DNA of 64,000 nucleotides from Paraburkholderia largidicola (GTDB lineage: Bacteria > Pseudomonadota > Gammaproteobacteria > Burkholderiales > Burkholderiaceae): the NCBI RefSeq assembly GCF_013426895.1, contig NZ_AP023174.1, positions 2,666,001-2,730,000 on the forward strand, read 5' to 3'. The notes under the pieces were generated by a model. That model did not search any database. It had not been told where the DNA came from and worked only from the letters and a program-made list of their open reading frames with translations. This document shows positions 37,791 to 45,604 of this stretch, piece after piece. The translations under genes were made by a program, and so were the position numbers. Position 1 is the stretch's first letter. Each line of letters starts with the position of its first letter.

Positions 37791-38109
37791 GTCCGGGATT
37801 CCTAATGCGCGCGAACGGGGAGAAACGGCCGCGCGCGAAACAGCTGCTATCGATCAGCGTAGATGATAAGCCGTAAGCGCATTCAAGGTCTCGATCGCGT
37901 GTATCGGCGGGCCACGCCGTGCACTTCGCGCGCGCATTTGCTTTAACATGGCCGTTCGCCGCGCCGCGGTCAGGCCTGCGCCCATCGCCGATGCATCAGG
38001 GCGCCAGCAAAACGAAGCGCGCGACAATCGCCTATCAGCCTCATCAGATCCTTCCGCCGCACGATGCACGCAAGTGAGTGCGGCCCGGGATCGCCAACGG
38101 TCGAACAGA

Positions 38110-39282
38110 TTGAACCAGGAACGTTTTGATTACCGCGCGGGCATTCTCGCTTCGCCGCTCGAAGTCGATGCCGCCGAATGGAATGCGCTGCTCAACCAGC
38201 AGGCGCAACCGACGCCCTTCTTGCGCCACGAATTCCTGAGCGCGCTGCACGCGACGCGATGCGCCGTCGCGGATACGGGCTGGGCGCCGCAATTCGTCAC
38301 ACTGACCGATCCGCGCACGGGCAAGCTCGCCGCGGCCGCGCCTGTCTACGCCAAGGGACACTCGTACGGCGAGTATGTGTTCGACTGGGCGTGGGCCGAC
38401 GCGTACAAGCGCAACGGCCTGCCCTACTATCCGAAGCTGCTGTGCGCGGTGCCTTTCACGCCCGTGCAGGGCACCCGCCTCATGGCCGCCGACGCGCACG
38501 CGCTGCGCCATCTCGCCGCGACGCTCGTCGCGTTCGCGGAGCAAGCCGACGTCTCGTCACTGCACGTGCTGTTTCCGACCGAAAGCGAGGCTGAGGCGCT
38601 GACCGGTCTCGGCATGATGCAGCGCGAAGGCGTGCAGTTTCACTGGCTCAACGACGGCTACCGCGACTTCGACGATTTTCTCTCGACGCTCGAACAGAAG
38701 AAGCGCAAGAACATCCGCGCCGAGCGGCGCAAGGTGCGCGACGCGGGCGTCACGTTCCGGCGCATCCTCGGTGAAGACATCAGCGATGCCGACTGGCGCT
38801 TCTTCAGCAAGTGCTACCGGCAGACGTACCGCGAGCACTTTTCGAGTCCGTATCTGAACCTCGACTTCTTCCGGATGATCGGCGCGTCGATGCCCGAGAA
38901 TCTGATGATGGTGACAGCCGAGTACGAGGGCAAGCCGATCGCAAGTTCACTCGTCGTCTATCAGCGCGACGGCGCGAACGCGGGCGGCACGCTGTACGGC
39001 CGCTACTGGGGCGCGCTCGAACACGTGCCCTGCCTGCACTTCGAAACCGCGTACTACCAGCCGCTGGAGTTCTGCATCGAGCAGAAGCTCGGCGTGTTCG
39101 AAGGCGGTGCGCAGGGCGAGCACAAGATGGCGCGCGGCTTCATGCCCACCGTCACGCGCTCGACGCACTGGCTGGCGCATCCCGCGTTCTCGGACGCTGT
39201 CGGGCACTTTCTCGACAACGAGAAGAATCATATCCACGCGTATGTCGACGAACTGCGCGAACACAATCCGTTCAAGGAATAA
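38110..39282 (+). CDS. GNAT/FemAB-like N-acetyltransferase (DUF482)
   Basis: A roughly 390-residue protein of the peptidogalycan-like acyltransferase family (DUF482). Typical segments are TPFLRHEFLSALH near the N-terminus, KSIYGEYVFDWAWADAY-like region, EQKKRKNIRAERRKV in the middle and CLHFETAYYQPLEFCIE with GAQGEHKMARGF near the C-terminus. The start is uncertain: TTG at 38110 (used here, giving an N-terminus NQERFDYRAG), GTG at 38074 or ATG at 37948; none has a strong ribosome site. Substrate unknown. Confidence 0.85.
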   Translation: MNQERFDYRAGILASPLEVDAAEWNALLNQQAQPTPFLRHEFLSALHATRCAVADTGWAPQFVTLTDPRTGKLAAAAPVYAKGHSYGEYVFDWAWADAYKRNGLPYYPKLLCAVPFTPVQGTRLMAADAHALRHLAATLVAFAEQADVSSLHVLFPTESEAEALTGLGMMQREGVQFHWLNDGYRDFDDFLSTLEQKKRKNIRAERRKVRDAGVTFRRILGEDISDADWRFFSKCYRQTYREHFSSPYLNLDFFRMIGASMPENLMMVTAEYEGKPIASSLVVYQRDGANAGGTLYGRYWGALEHVPCLHFETAYYQPLEFCIEQKLGVFEGGAQGEHKMARGFMPTVTRSTHWLAHPAFSDAVGHFLDNEKNHIHAYVDELREHNPFKE

Positions 39283-39301
39283 CGAGGAACAGGCGCGCGC
39301 C

Positions 39302-39655
39302 ATGCCGTGGTTTCTGTATCTGATCGAATGCTCGGACGGCAGCGTCTACACGGGCATCGCCACCGACGTCCAGGCCCGTTTCGACAAGCACTGCAGCGGC
39401 ACGGGCGCGCGCTATACGCGCTCGCGCAAGCCGGTGCGGCTGCTGGCGTCGTTCGAACTGGCCGACCGTTCGAGCGCGTCGCGCGCCGAATATCGCGTCA
39501 AGCAGCTCACGGCCGTGCAGAAGTGGGAACTGGTGTCGGGCGCGCGGACGCTCGAATCCGTGTTGCCCGCCGTGATCGAGGAAGTCGCGGCCGACGAAGT
39601 AGTGGCTGGCAATCTGGCGGCTGGCGAACCAGCGGCTGGCAACCCGGAGACCTGA
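39302..39655 (+). CDS. GIY-YIG nuclease family protein (UPF0213/YhbQ-like)
   Basis: A 117-residue single-domain protein. Core motifs: FLYLIECSDGSVYTGIATD (GIY-YIG variant), KHCSGTGARYTRSRKPVRLL, and a Glu in RAEYRVKQL. YhbQ-like proteins are small nucleases with uncertain roles. The C-terminal 20 residues are an Ala/Gly-rich repeat-like tail (AGNLAAGEPAAGNPET) from imperfect 15-bp units. It lies 19 bp after the acyltransferase gene. Confidence 0.88.
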   Translation: MPWFLYLIECSDGSVYTGIATDVQARFDKHCSGTGARYTRSRKPVRLLASFELADRSSASRAEYRVKQLTAVQKWELVSGARTLESVLPAVIEEVAADEVVAGNLAAGEPAAGNPET

Positions 39656-39818
39656 CACGGCACGGCTTTTCCGTCGCCAGCAACAGTGTTTTCAAGATAA
39701 GCATCTCGACGCCGGTTTCACGCGATCAGATACTTTCGTCACTGCAACGCGTCGCTGAATCCAGAACGGGCGACGCTCCAACACCCGACGCGATACCCAG
39801 ACACCTTGAGGTGAAAAA

Positions 39819-40145
39819 ATGGACGAAAGAAAGCGTGACAGCATGATTGCCTATCTGCGCGGTCGCATGGCTAAGGTCGGCATCAAGGTGACCGACCTGG
39901 CCGCGGCACTGGCCGAAGAGCGTCGGCGGCAGCAATCGGTGCGTTATCGCAGCCCGTTCGGCGAAACGTGGGACGGCAACGGCGCGATGCCCCAGTGGCT
40001 CGCCAACGCCGTCAGCGCCGGGCAATCGCCGGAACATTTCGCCGTCGGCAAGGCGGCGAAGCAGGCCAAACAGGAACGCCAGACGGTCGACTGGCGCAAC
40101 GACCCGTTCGCCGGCAGCCGCCTCGCGACGGTCAGCCCGCGCTGA
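39819..40145 (+). CDS. H-NS family DNA-binding protein
   Basis: A 108-residue nucleoid-type protein. The H-NS C-terminal DNA-binding motif is VRYRSPFGETWDGNGAMPQWL (about 42-62), close to the consensus YRdp..G.tWsGrGr.P.Wl. The N-terminal helical segment (RDSMIAYLRGRMAKVGIKVTDLAAALAE) may oligomerise but is shorter than in H-NS. A long tail of 40 residues follows the motif. GAGGTG precedes the ATG. It probably represses or organises AT-rich DNA. Confidence 0.85.
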   Translation: MDERKRDSMIAYLRGRMAKVGIKVTDLAAALAEERRRQQSVRYRSPFGETWDGNGAMPQWLANAVSAGQSPEHFAVGKAAKQAKQERQTVDWRNDPFAGSRLATVSPR

Positions 40146-40194
40146 TGCGGCGCGGCATTTGATCGGTCTGCGCGCCGCGCCCGATCGATCGCGC

Positions 40195-40228
40195 AAAAAA
40201 AGACGCTCCCGAAGGAGCGTCTTTTTGC
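40195..40228. terminator. Bidirectional terminator between H-NS-like gene and ppa
   Basis: Stem AGACGCTCC (40201-40209) with GGAGCGTCT (40214-40222), an A-run before and TTTTT after; serves both convergent genes. Confidence 0.88.
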
Positions 40229-40252
40229 AAACAGGCTCGAAAACCGCGCAAA

Positions 40253-40780
40253 TTACTTCTTGTAGTTCGCCGCGCCTTCCGTGATTTCCTTGTGCGCGGC
40301 TTCGATGCCCGCCCAGCCTTCCACCTTGACCCACTTGCCCTTCTCGAGCGCCTTGTATTGCTCGAAGAAGTGCTTGATCTGGTCTTTCAGGTACTGCGGC
40401 ACGTCGTCGATCGACTTCAGGTCTGCCGTCATCGGGCAGATCTTGTCGTGCGCAACGGCGATCAGCTTGGCGTCAACGCCCGACTCGTCCGTCATCTGCA
40501 GCATGCCCAGTGCGCGTGCGCGCACCACCGAGCCAGCCAGCAGCGGGAACGGCGTGATCACCAGCACGTCGACGGGATCGCCGTCGCCCGACAGCGTCTG
40601 CGGAATGAAACCGTAGTTCGCGGGATAACGCATACCCGTGCCGATGAAACGGTCGACGACGAGCAGACCCAGGTCCTTGTCGGCCTCGTACTTCACCGGA
40701 TCGCTTTGCGCCGGGATTTCGATGATGACGTTGAAGTCTTGCGGGAGGTCTTTACCAGGGGGAACGTGATTGAAGCTCAT
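40253..40780 (-). CDS. ppa: Inorganic pyrophosphatase
   Basis: A 175-residue family I pyrophosphatase. Key residues: EIPAQSDPVKYEADK, RYPANYGFIPQTLSGDGDPVDVLV (signature DxDPxD), VDAKLIAVAHDKIC. It hydrolyses PPi to phosphate in the cytosol. AGAGAG precedes the ATG. Length is normal. Confidence 0.96.
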   Translation of the reverse strand: MSFNHVPPGKDLPQDFNVIIEIPAQSDPVKYEADKDLGLLVVDRFIGTGMRYPANYGFIPQTLSGDGDPVDVLVITPFPLLAGSVVRARALGMLQMTDESGVDAKLIAVAHDKICPMTADLKSIDDVPQYLKDQIKHFFEQYKALEKGKWVKVEGWAGIEAAHKEITEGAANYKK

Positions 40781-41032
40781 GGCGCTCTCTGATCAGGAAG
40801 AAATGGGAATAAGGCGCACGGCGCGCGCTGCGTCTCGATACGGGACGCTGCGCCGCAACCCGGACACTGCGGAATGCGCCATTATAGCCAATCGGCCGAT
40901 GACACCCGCGTGGCGATCGGCGCGATAATCGCCTTACCCGTCTGGGCACTGCCGTTCGCCCGACACTTCTGCTGTCACTTTCGTGGTCTCTTTCGTCCTC
41001 TGCTTGACCGCCCGACCGGGCAAGGAGCATGT

Positions 41033-42472
41033 GTGGAAGAAGCGAAACACTTCATCGGCGGTGAATGGGCCGCCTCCTCGAATGGGGAGACGATCCCCGT
41101 CATCGATCCTTCCGACGGCCAGCCGTTCGCCACGCTCGCGCGCGGCACGGCCGCCGACATCGACACCGCCGTCCAGTCCGCGCGCCGCGCCTATGAAGGC
41201 GCATGGGGTGCCGTGAGCGCCGCCGAGCGCGGGCGGCTGCTGTACCGGCTGTCGATGCTGGTCGCCGCCTGCCACGAAGAACTGGCGCAACTCGAAGCGC
41301 GCGACACGGGCAAGCCGCTCAAGCAGGCGCGCGGCGACGCGGCCGCGCTCGCGCGCTATTTCGAGTTCTACGCGGGCGCCGCCGACAAGCTGCACGGCGA
41401 AACGCTGCCCTATCAGAACGGCTACACCGTCTTCACGATCCGCGAGCCGCATGGCGTCACGGGTCACATCGTGCCGTGGAACTACCCGATGCAGATCTTC
41501 GGGCGCAGCGTCGGCGCGGCACTCGCGGCGGGCAACGCGTGCGTCGTGAAGCCCGCCGAAGATGCGTGCCTCTCCGTGTTGCGCGTCGCCGAACTCGCGG
41601 CCGAAGCCGGCCTGCCTGCAGGTGCGCTCAATATCGTCACCGGGTTCGGACATGAAGCGGGCGCGGCGCTCGCGCGCCATGCCGGCATCGATCACATCTC
41701 GTTCACCGGCTCGCCCGATACGGGCAAGCTCGTCACGCAGATGGCCGCCGAAAACCACGTGCCCGTTACGCTCGAGCTGGGTGGCAAGTCGCCGCAAATC
41801 GTCTTCGCGGACGCCGATCTCGACGCCGCACTCCCCACGCTGGTCAACGCGATCGTGCAGAACGCCGGGCAAACCTGCTCGGCGGGCAGCCGCGTGCTGA
41901 TCGAGCGGAGCATTTACGAGCCGCTGCTCGACCGACTCGCCACCGCGTTCAACGCATTGCGCGTCGGACCCGCGCATGCGGACCTCGATTGCGGGCCGCT
42001 GATCAGCGCGAAACAGCAGCGACGCGTATGTGATTTCCTCTCCGACGCGCAGCATGACGGCATCGCGATGGCGGCGCACGGCGAAGTGATCGCGGAAGCG
42101 CCGGAAACCGGCTTCTATCAGGCACCGACCCTGTTGCGCGACGTGCCGCCCACGCATCGGCTCGCGCACGAAGAAGTGTTCGGCCCCGTGCTCGCCGCAC
42201 TGCCCTTCGCCGACGAAGACGAAGCGCTCACGCTCGCGAACGGCACGCCCTACGGACTCGTCGCAGGCGTCTGGACCCGCGACGGCGGCCGGCAGATGCG
42301 CATGGCGCGCCGCGTGCGCTCGGGGCAGGTGTTCATCAACAACTACGGCGCGGGTGGCGGCGTCGAGTTGCCGTTCGGCGGCGTCAAGCATTCGGGACAT
42401 GGCCGCGAGAAAGGCTTCGAAGCGCTGTATGGCTTCACGGTGCTGAAGACCGTTGCGATCAGGCACGGCTGA
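41033..42472 (+). CDS. NAD(P)-dependent aldehyde dehydrogenase
   Basis: A 479-residue ALDH. Motifs: PWNYPMQIFGRSVGAALAAGN, the NAD site FTGSPDTGK, catalytic Glu in LELGGKSPQIV, catalytic Cys in NAGQTCSAGSR, and EEVFGPVLA. The GTG at 41033 follows AAGGAG (spacing 5); the ORF extends 53 codons upstream without ALDH sequence. It is followed by an SDR and an MFS symporter, suggesting a small catabolic cluster for an aldehyde or sugar-acid-type substrate; the exact substrate is not known. Confidence 0.92.
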   Translation: MEEAKHFIGGEWAASSNGETIPVIDPSDGQPFATLARGTAADIDTAVQSARRAYEGAWGAVSAAERGRLLYRLSMLVAACHEELAQLEARDTGKPLKQARGDAAALARYFEFYAGAADKLHGETLPYQNGYTVFTIREPHGVTGHIVPWNYPMQIFGRSVGAALAAGNACVVKPAEDACLSVLRVAELAAEAGLPAGALNIVTGFGHEAGAALARHAGIDHISFTGSPDTGKLVTQMAAENHVPVTLELGGKSPQIVFADADLDAALPTLVNAIVQNAGQTCSAGSRVLIERSIYEPLLDRLATAFNALRVGPAHADLDCGPLISAKQQRRVCDFLSDAQHDGIAMAAHGEVIAEAPETGFYQAPTLLRDVPPTHRLAHEEVFGPVLAALPFADEDEALTLANGTPYGLVAGVWTRDGGRQMRMARRVRSGQVFINNYGAGGGVELPFGGVKHSGHGREKGFEALYGFTVLKTVAIRHG

Positions 42473-42530
42473 CGCACGATTCACTCGCAACAACCCAAGC
42501 GTTTCTGCACTTACAACAACAGGAGACATC

Positions 42531-43289
42531 ATGCGGTTGACCGGCAAAACGGCTATCGTCACGGGCGGCGGCTCGGGCTTCGGCGAAGGCATCGCGAAGA
42601 CTTATGCGCGCGAAGGCGCGAACGTCGTCGTCAACGATCTGAACGGCGCGGCGGCCGAACGCGTCGCCAGCGAGATCGCGCTGGCGGGCGGCAAGGCCAT
42701 TGCGGTCGCGGGCGACGTGACGCGCGCGAGCGACTGGAGCGCGCTGCGCGCCGCCGCCATCGAAGACTTCGGCAGCGTGCAGATCGTCGTCAACAACGCG
42801 GGAACCACGCATCGCAACAAGCCCGTGCTCGACGTGACGGAAGACGAGTTCGACCGCGTGTACGCCGTCAATGTGAAGAGCATCTACTGGAGCGTGAACG
42901 AGTTCGTGCCGTACTTCCGCGAGCAAGGCGGCGGCGTGTTCGTCAACATCGCGTCGACGGCGGGCGTGCGGCCGCGTCCGGGGCTCGTCTGGTACAACGG
43001 CAGCAAGGGTGCGGTGATCGTCGCCAGCAAGGCGCTGGCCGTCGAGCTCGGGCCGGACCGCATCCGCGTGAACTGTGTCAACCCGGTGATCGGCGAGACG
43101 GGTTTGCTGGCCGAATTCATGGGTGTCGAGGACACACCGGAGAACCGGCAGAAGTTTCTGGCGGGCATCCCGCTGGGCCGCTTCTCGACGCCGCAGGACA
43201 TCGCGAACGCCGCGCTCTATCTCGCTTCCGACGAAGCAGAGTTCATCACGGGCGTGTGCCTCGAAGTGGACGGCGGACGCTGCGTGTGA
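42531..43289 (+). CDS. Short-chain dehydrogenase/reductase (SDR)
   Basis: A 252-residue classical SDR. The cofactor loop is TGGGSGFGEGIA, the structural motif NNAGTT, and the catalytic triad is Ser in NIASTAG with Tyr and Lys in WYNGSKGA. Asp at the end of strand 2 (VVVNDLN) suggests NAD. AGGAG precedes the ATG. It lies 58 bp after the ALDH gene, so likely one operon. Substrate unknown. Confidence 0.92.
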   Translation: MRLTGKTAIVTGGGSGFGEGIAKTYAREGANVVVNDLNGAAAERVASEIALAGGKAIAVAGDVTRASDWSALRAAAIEDFGSVQIVVNNAGTTHRNKPVLDVTEDEFDRVYAVNVKSIYWSVNEFVPYFREQGGGVFVNIASTAGVRPRPGLVWYNGSKGAVIVASKALAVELGPDRIRVNCVNPVIGETGLLAEFMGVEDTPENRQKFLAGIPLGRFSTPQDIANAALYLASDEAEFITGVCLEVDGGRCV

Positions 43290-43496
43290 CGCACCGGGCG
43301 GCGCGTGCGCGCGCTGCCCCGAAAAAGACGCGTTAACCATTGAAAACTCGGGGTTTTTCCCGACGCCGAGTGGCTTTTCAGCGCGCGTTGAAAGTTTAGA
43401 ATCGCGAACGGCGGTACGACATTTCCACAATAACGAGCTTTGCGTAAGACCAGCGTGAAGCGCCACCGCGCCGACGCCGGTCGATAGGAGACAAGC

Positions 43497-44816
43497 GTGT
43501 CCAGTCCTGCGAATCCGCTCCACCATCCCGGCGCAGGCGCGCCGCCTTCCACCTTCGAAGAGGCGACCTACAGAAAGGTCGCGTGGCGTCTGACGCCGCT
43601 GTTGATGCTCAGCTATGTCGTGGCTTATCTGGACCGCGTGAACGTCGGCTTCGCGAAGCTCGGCATGAGCGCCGATCTGGGTCTGTCCGACGCCGTCTAC
43701 GGCTTTGGGGCGGGCATTTTCTTCATCGGTTATTTCATCTTCGAGGTGCCCAGCAACATCATCCTGCACCGGGTCGGCGCGCGGGTCTGGATCGCGCGGA
43801 TCATGGTGACATGGGGCATCGTGTCGATGCTGACGATGTTCGTCACCACCCCGACGATGTTCTACGTGATGCGGTTTCTGCTCGGTCTTGCGGAAGCGGG
43901 CTTCTTCCCCGGCATCATCCTGTATCTGACCTACTGGTATCCGGCACACCGGCGCGGCCGCATGACGACGTGGTTCATGACGGCGATCGCGATTTCGGGC
44001 GTGGTCGGCGGGCCGATTTCGGGCTACATCCTGAAGTCATTCGACGGCGCGAATGGATGGCACGGCTGGCAGTGGCTGTTCCTGCTCGAAGGGATACCTT
44101 CGATCGTCGTCGGCATTCTGGTGTTCATCGTGCTCGATGACCGCATCTCGAAGGCGAAGTGGCTCACGCAGGAAGAGCGCGAACTGCTCGAGCGCAACAT
44201 CGCCGCCGAGGATGCGACGAAGGAGGATCACGCCATCGGCAAGGTGATGTTGAGCCCGCGCGTGCTGATGATGAGCCTGATCTATTTCTCGTTCGTGATG
44301 GGGCTTTATGGCGTGAGCTTCTGGTTGCCGACCATCATCAAGTCGACGGGCGTCACGGACGCCTTCATGATCGGGCTGTTGTCGGCGATTCCGTTCGCCG
44401 CTGCCGTGGTTGCGATGGTGTTCGTTGCGCGGAGCGCCGACCGTATGCGGGAGCGGCGTTGGCACGTTGCTGTTCCGGGATTCGTGGGGGCGCTCGGGCT
44501 GGTGCTGTCTGTCGTGTGGGCGCACGACACGATGCTCGCGATGACTGGGCTGACGCTTGCGACTATGGGGATTTTGACTACGCTGCCGCTGTTCTGGAGT
44601 TTGCCTACTTCGTTTCTTGCAGGTACGGGCGCGGCCGCTGGGATTGCGCTGATTAATTCTATTGGGAATCTGGCGGGGTTTCTTAGTCCGTATGCCGTTG
44701 GATGGCTGAAGCAGGCTACTTCTACCAATGCGGCTGGGATGTATATGCTTGCGGCGTTTATGGTTCTTGGTGGGGTGCTGGCGGTTAGTGTGCCTTCCAG
44801 GCTAGTGAATAGGTGA
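43497..44816 (+). CDS. MFS transporter, anion:cation symporter (ACS) family
   Basis: A 439-residue 12-helix permease. ACS features: YLDRVNVGFAKLGM in helix 1, FIGYFIFEVPSNIILHRVGARVWIARIM, and a long central loop (about 205-245). These carriers import organic anions; here probably the substrate of the ALDH/SDR cluster. GTG start with AGGAG. The last about 400 bp change in codon use: of the final 39 codons only 2 end in C and 16 end in T, against 14 and 6 in the first 39. The shift faces the palindromic repeat. Confidence 0.92.
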   Translation: MSSPANPLHHPGAGAPPSTFEEATYRKVAWRLTPLLMLSYVVAYLDRVNVGFAKLGMSADLGLSDAVYGFGAGIFFIGYFIFEVPSNIILHRVGARVWIARIMVTWGIVSMLTMFVTTPTMFYVMRFLLGLAEAGFFPGIILYLTYWYPAHRRGRMTTWFMTAIAISGVVGGPISGYILKSFDGANGWHGWQWLFLLEGIPSIVVGILVFIVLDDRISKAKWLTQEERELLERNIAAEDATKEDHAIGKVMLSPRVLMMSLIYFSFVMGLYGVSFWLPTIIKSTGVTDAFMIGLLSAIPFAAAVVAMVFVARSADRMRERRWHVAVPGFVGALGLVLSVVWAHDTMLAMTGLTLATMGILTTLPLFWSLPTSFLAGTGAAAGIALINSIGNLAGFLSPYAVGWLKQATSTNAAGMYMLAAFMVLGGVLAVSVPSRLVNR

Positions 44817-44836
44817 GCACTGCCGGTGCTTTTGCC

Positions 44837-44876
44837 GGTTTTTTTGGTTTTGGTTTTGGGTTGGTTTTGGTTTTGT
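44837..44876 (+). other. 40-nt G/T-only tract
   Basis: No C or A over 40 bases just before the repeat element, with several GG tracts separated by TTTT. It could serve as the T-rich end of a terminator for the MFS gene (short hairpins around 44816-44836) and might form a two-layer G-quadruplex or an R-loop. Confidence 0.5.
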
Positions 44877-44896
44877 ACTGGCGTTCGCGGATTGCC

Positions 44897-45565
44897 TTTT
44901 CGCTGGCATCCGCGTGATGCCTTCGTGCTTCAGGCGTCGCCCCTGTGCGGGGCGGCACCTACTTTTCTTTGCCGCCGCAAAGAAAAGTAGGCAAAAGAAA
45001 GCGGCTCACACCGCCAGCCCATGTCCCTATCCACGGGCCCCCATCGTCCCCATCCCTCACACGGCAATGCACGTGTTTGCATTCGTTGCCAACGCTCTCA
45101 ACGTGCGCCTCACCCGCTTCGAATACCCGCGTTCAGGCAAGCGGCAGCGAATGGTCTATGCCGCCCAGGTGGCAAACTGTGTGTAGGTTGTCGCGTCGTA
45201 TAGCCTGGCGCTCTTACAGGGTGGGACGCGTGTGCTATCGGTTCGAAGTGAGGCGTGTGGAGTACGACGGCCTACACACAGTTTGCCACCTGGGCGGCGG
45301 TGGACTGTCTGGCGCGGCGTGTTGTAGTGCGGGAGCGTAAGGCGGGTGAGGCGCACCCCAAGAGCGCTGGCAACGGACGTGAGCCACGTGGTTGCCGTGT
45401 GAAGTGTAAGACCGGTTGGGGGCCCTCAGGCAAATACTAGAACTGGCGGTGTGAGCCGCTTTCTTTTGCCTACTTTTCTTTGCGGCGGCAAAGAAAAGTA
45501 GGTGCCGCCCCGCACAGGGGCAACGCTAGCAGACCAATAACATCACGCGGACGCCAGCGAAAACA
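44897..45565. repeat. Large palindromic repeat element, copy A
   Basis: A 669-bp near-palindrome between convergent genes. Outermost pieces GCTGGCATCCGCG (44902) and CGCGGACGCCAGC (45546-45558) frame a 591-bp unit. Its outer arms 44935-45017 and 45443-45525 are 83-bp inverted repeats with one mismatch. Each arm folds into smaller hairpins: CTACTTTTCTTTGC with GCAAAGAAAAGTAG (44959-44990), and GCCCC/GGGGC. Spacers of 142 and 144 bp are diverged inverted copies of each other. Perfect 28-bp inner inverted repeats (45160-45187 and 45271-45298) enclose an 83-bp core. Copy B at 53483 has identical part lengths. ORFs over it have no family features. Its role (RNA structure, chromosome element, mobile MITE-like DNA) is unknown; no target-site duplication or transposase is seen. 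Confidence 0.92.
45188..45270 (+). repeat. Invertible core of element A (arbitrary + orientation)
   Basis: 83 bp between the inner inverted repeats. It matches the reverse complement of the copy B core (53774-53856) at 71 of 83 positions by eye, with no gap and no forward match, while the flanking spacers match in the forward direction. It is therefore flipped relative to its flanks in one of the two copies. Confidence 0.9.
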
Positions 45566-45604
45566 CAAAAAACACCGCCCCAGCGTCGCAGACACAAAAA
45601 AACC

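Noticed and set aside
39600..39655. 15-bp imperfect tandem repeats at the end of the GIY-YIG gene as a CRISPR or VNTR
   Set aside because: Only about three degenerate units inside a coding tail; no spacers.
44914..45186. ORF across the left half of repeat copy A (product with CAGRHLLFFAAAKKSRQKKA)
   Set aside because: The same peptide arises at 53446-53772 and antisense in the other arm because the DNA is an inverted repeat; no ribosome site and no known domain. It is best read as non-coding repeat.
45241..45255. GGTTCGAA in core A as a tRNA T-loop
   Set aside because: No acceptor, D or anticodon arms can be folded around it, and copy B changes the motif.
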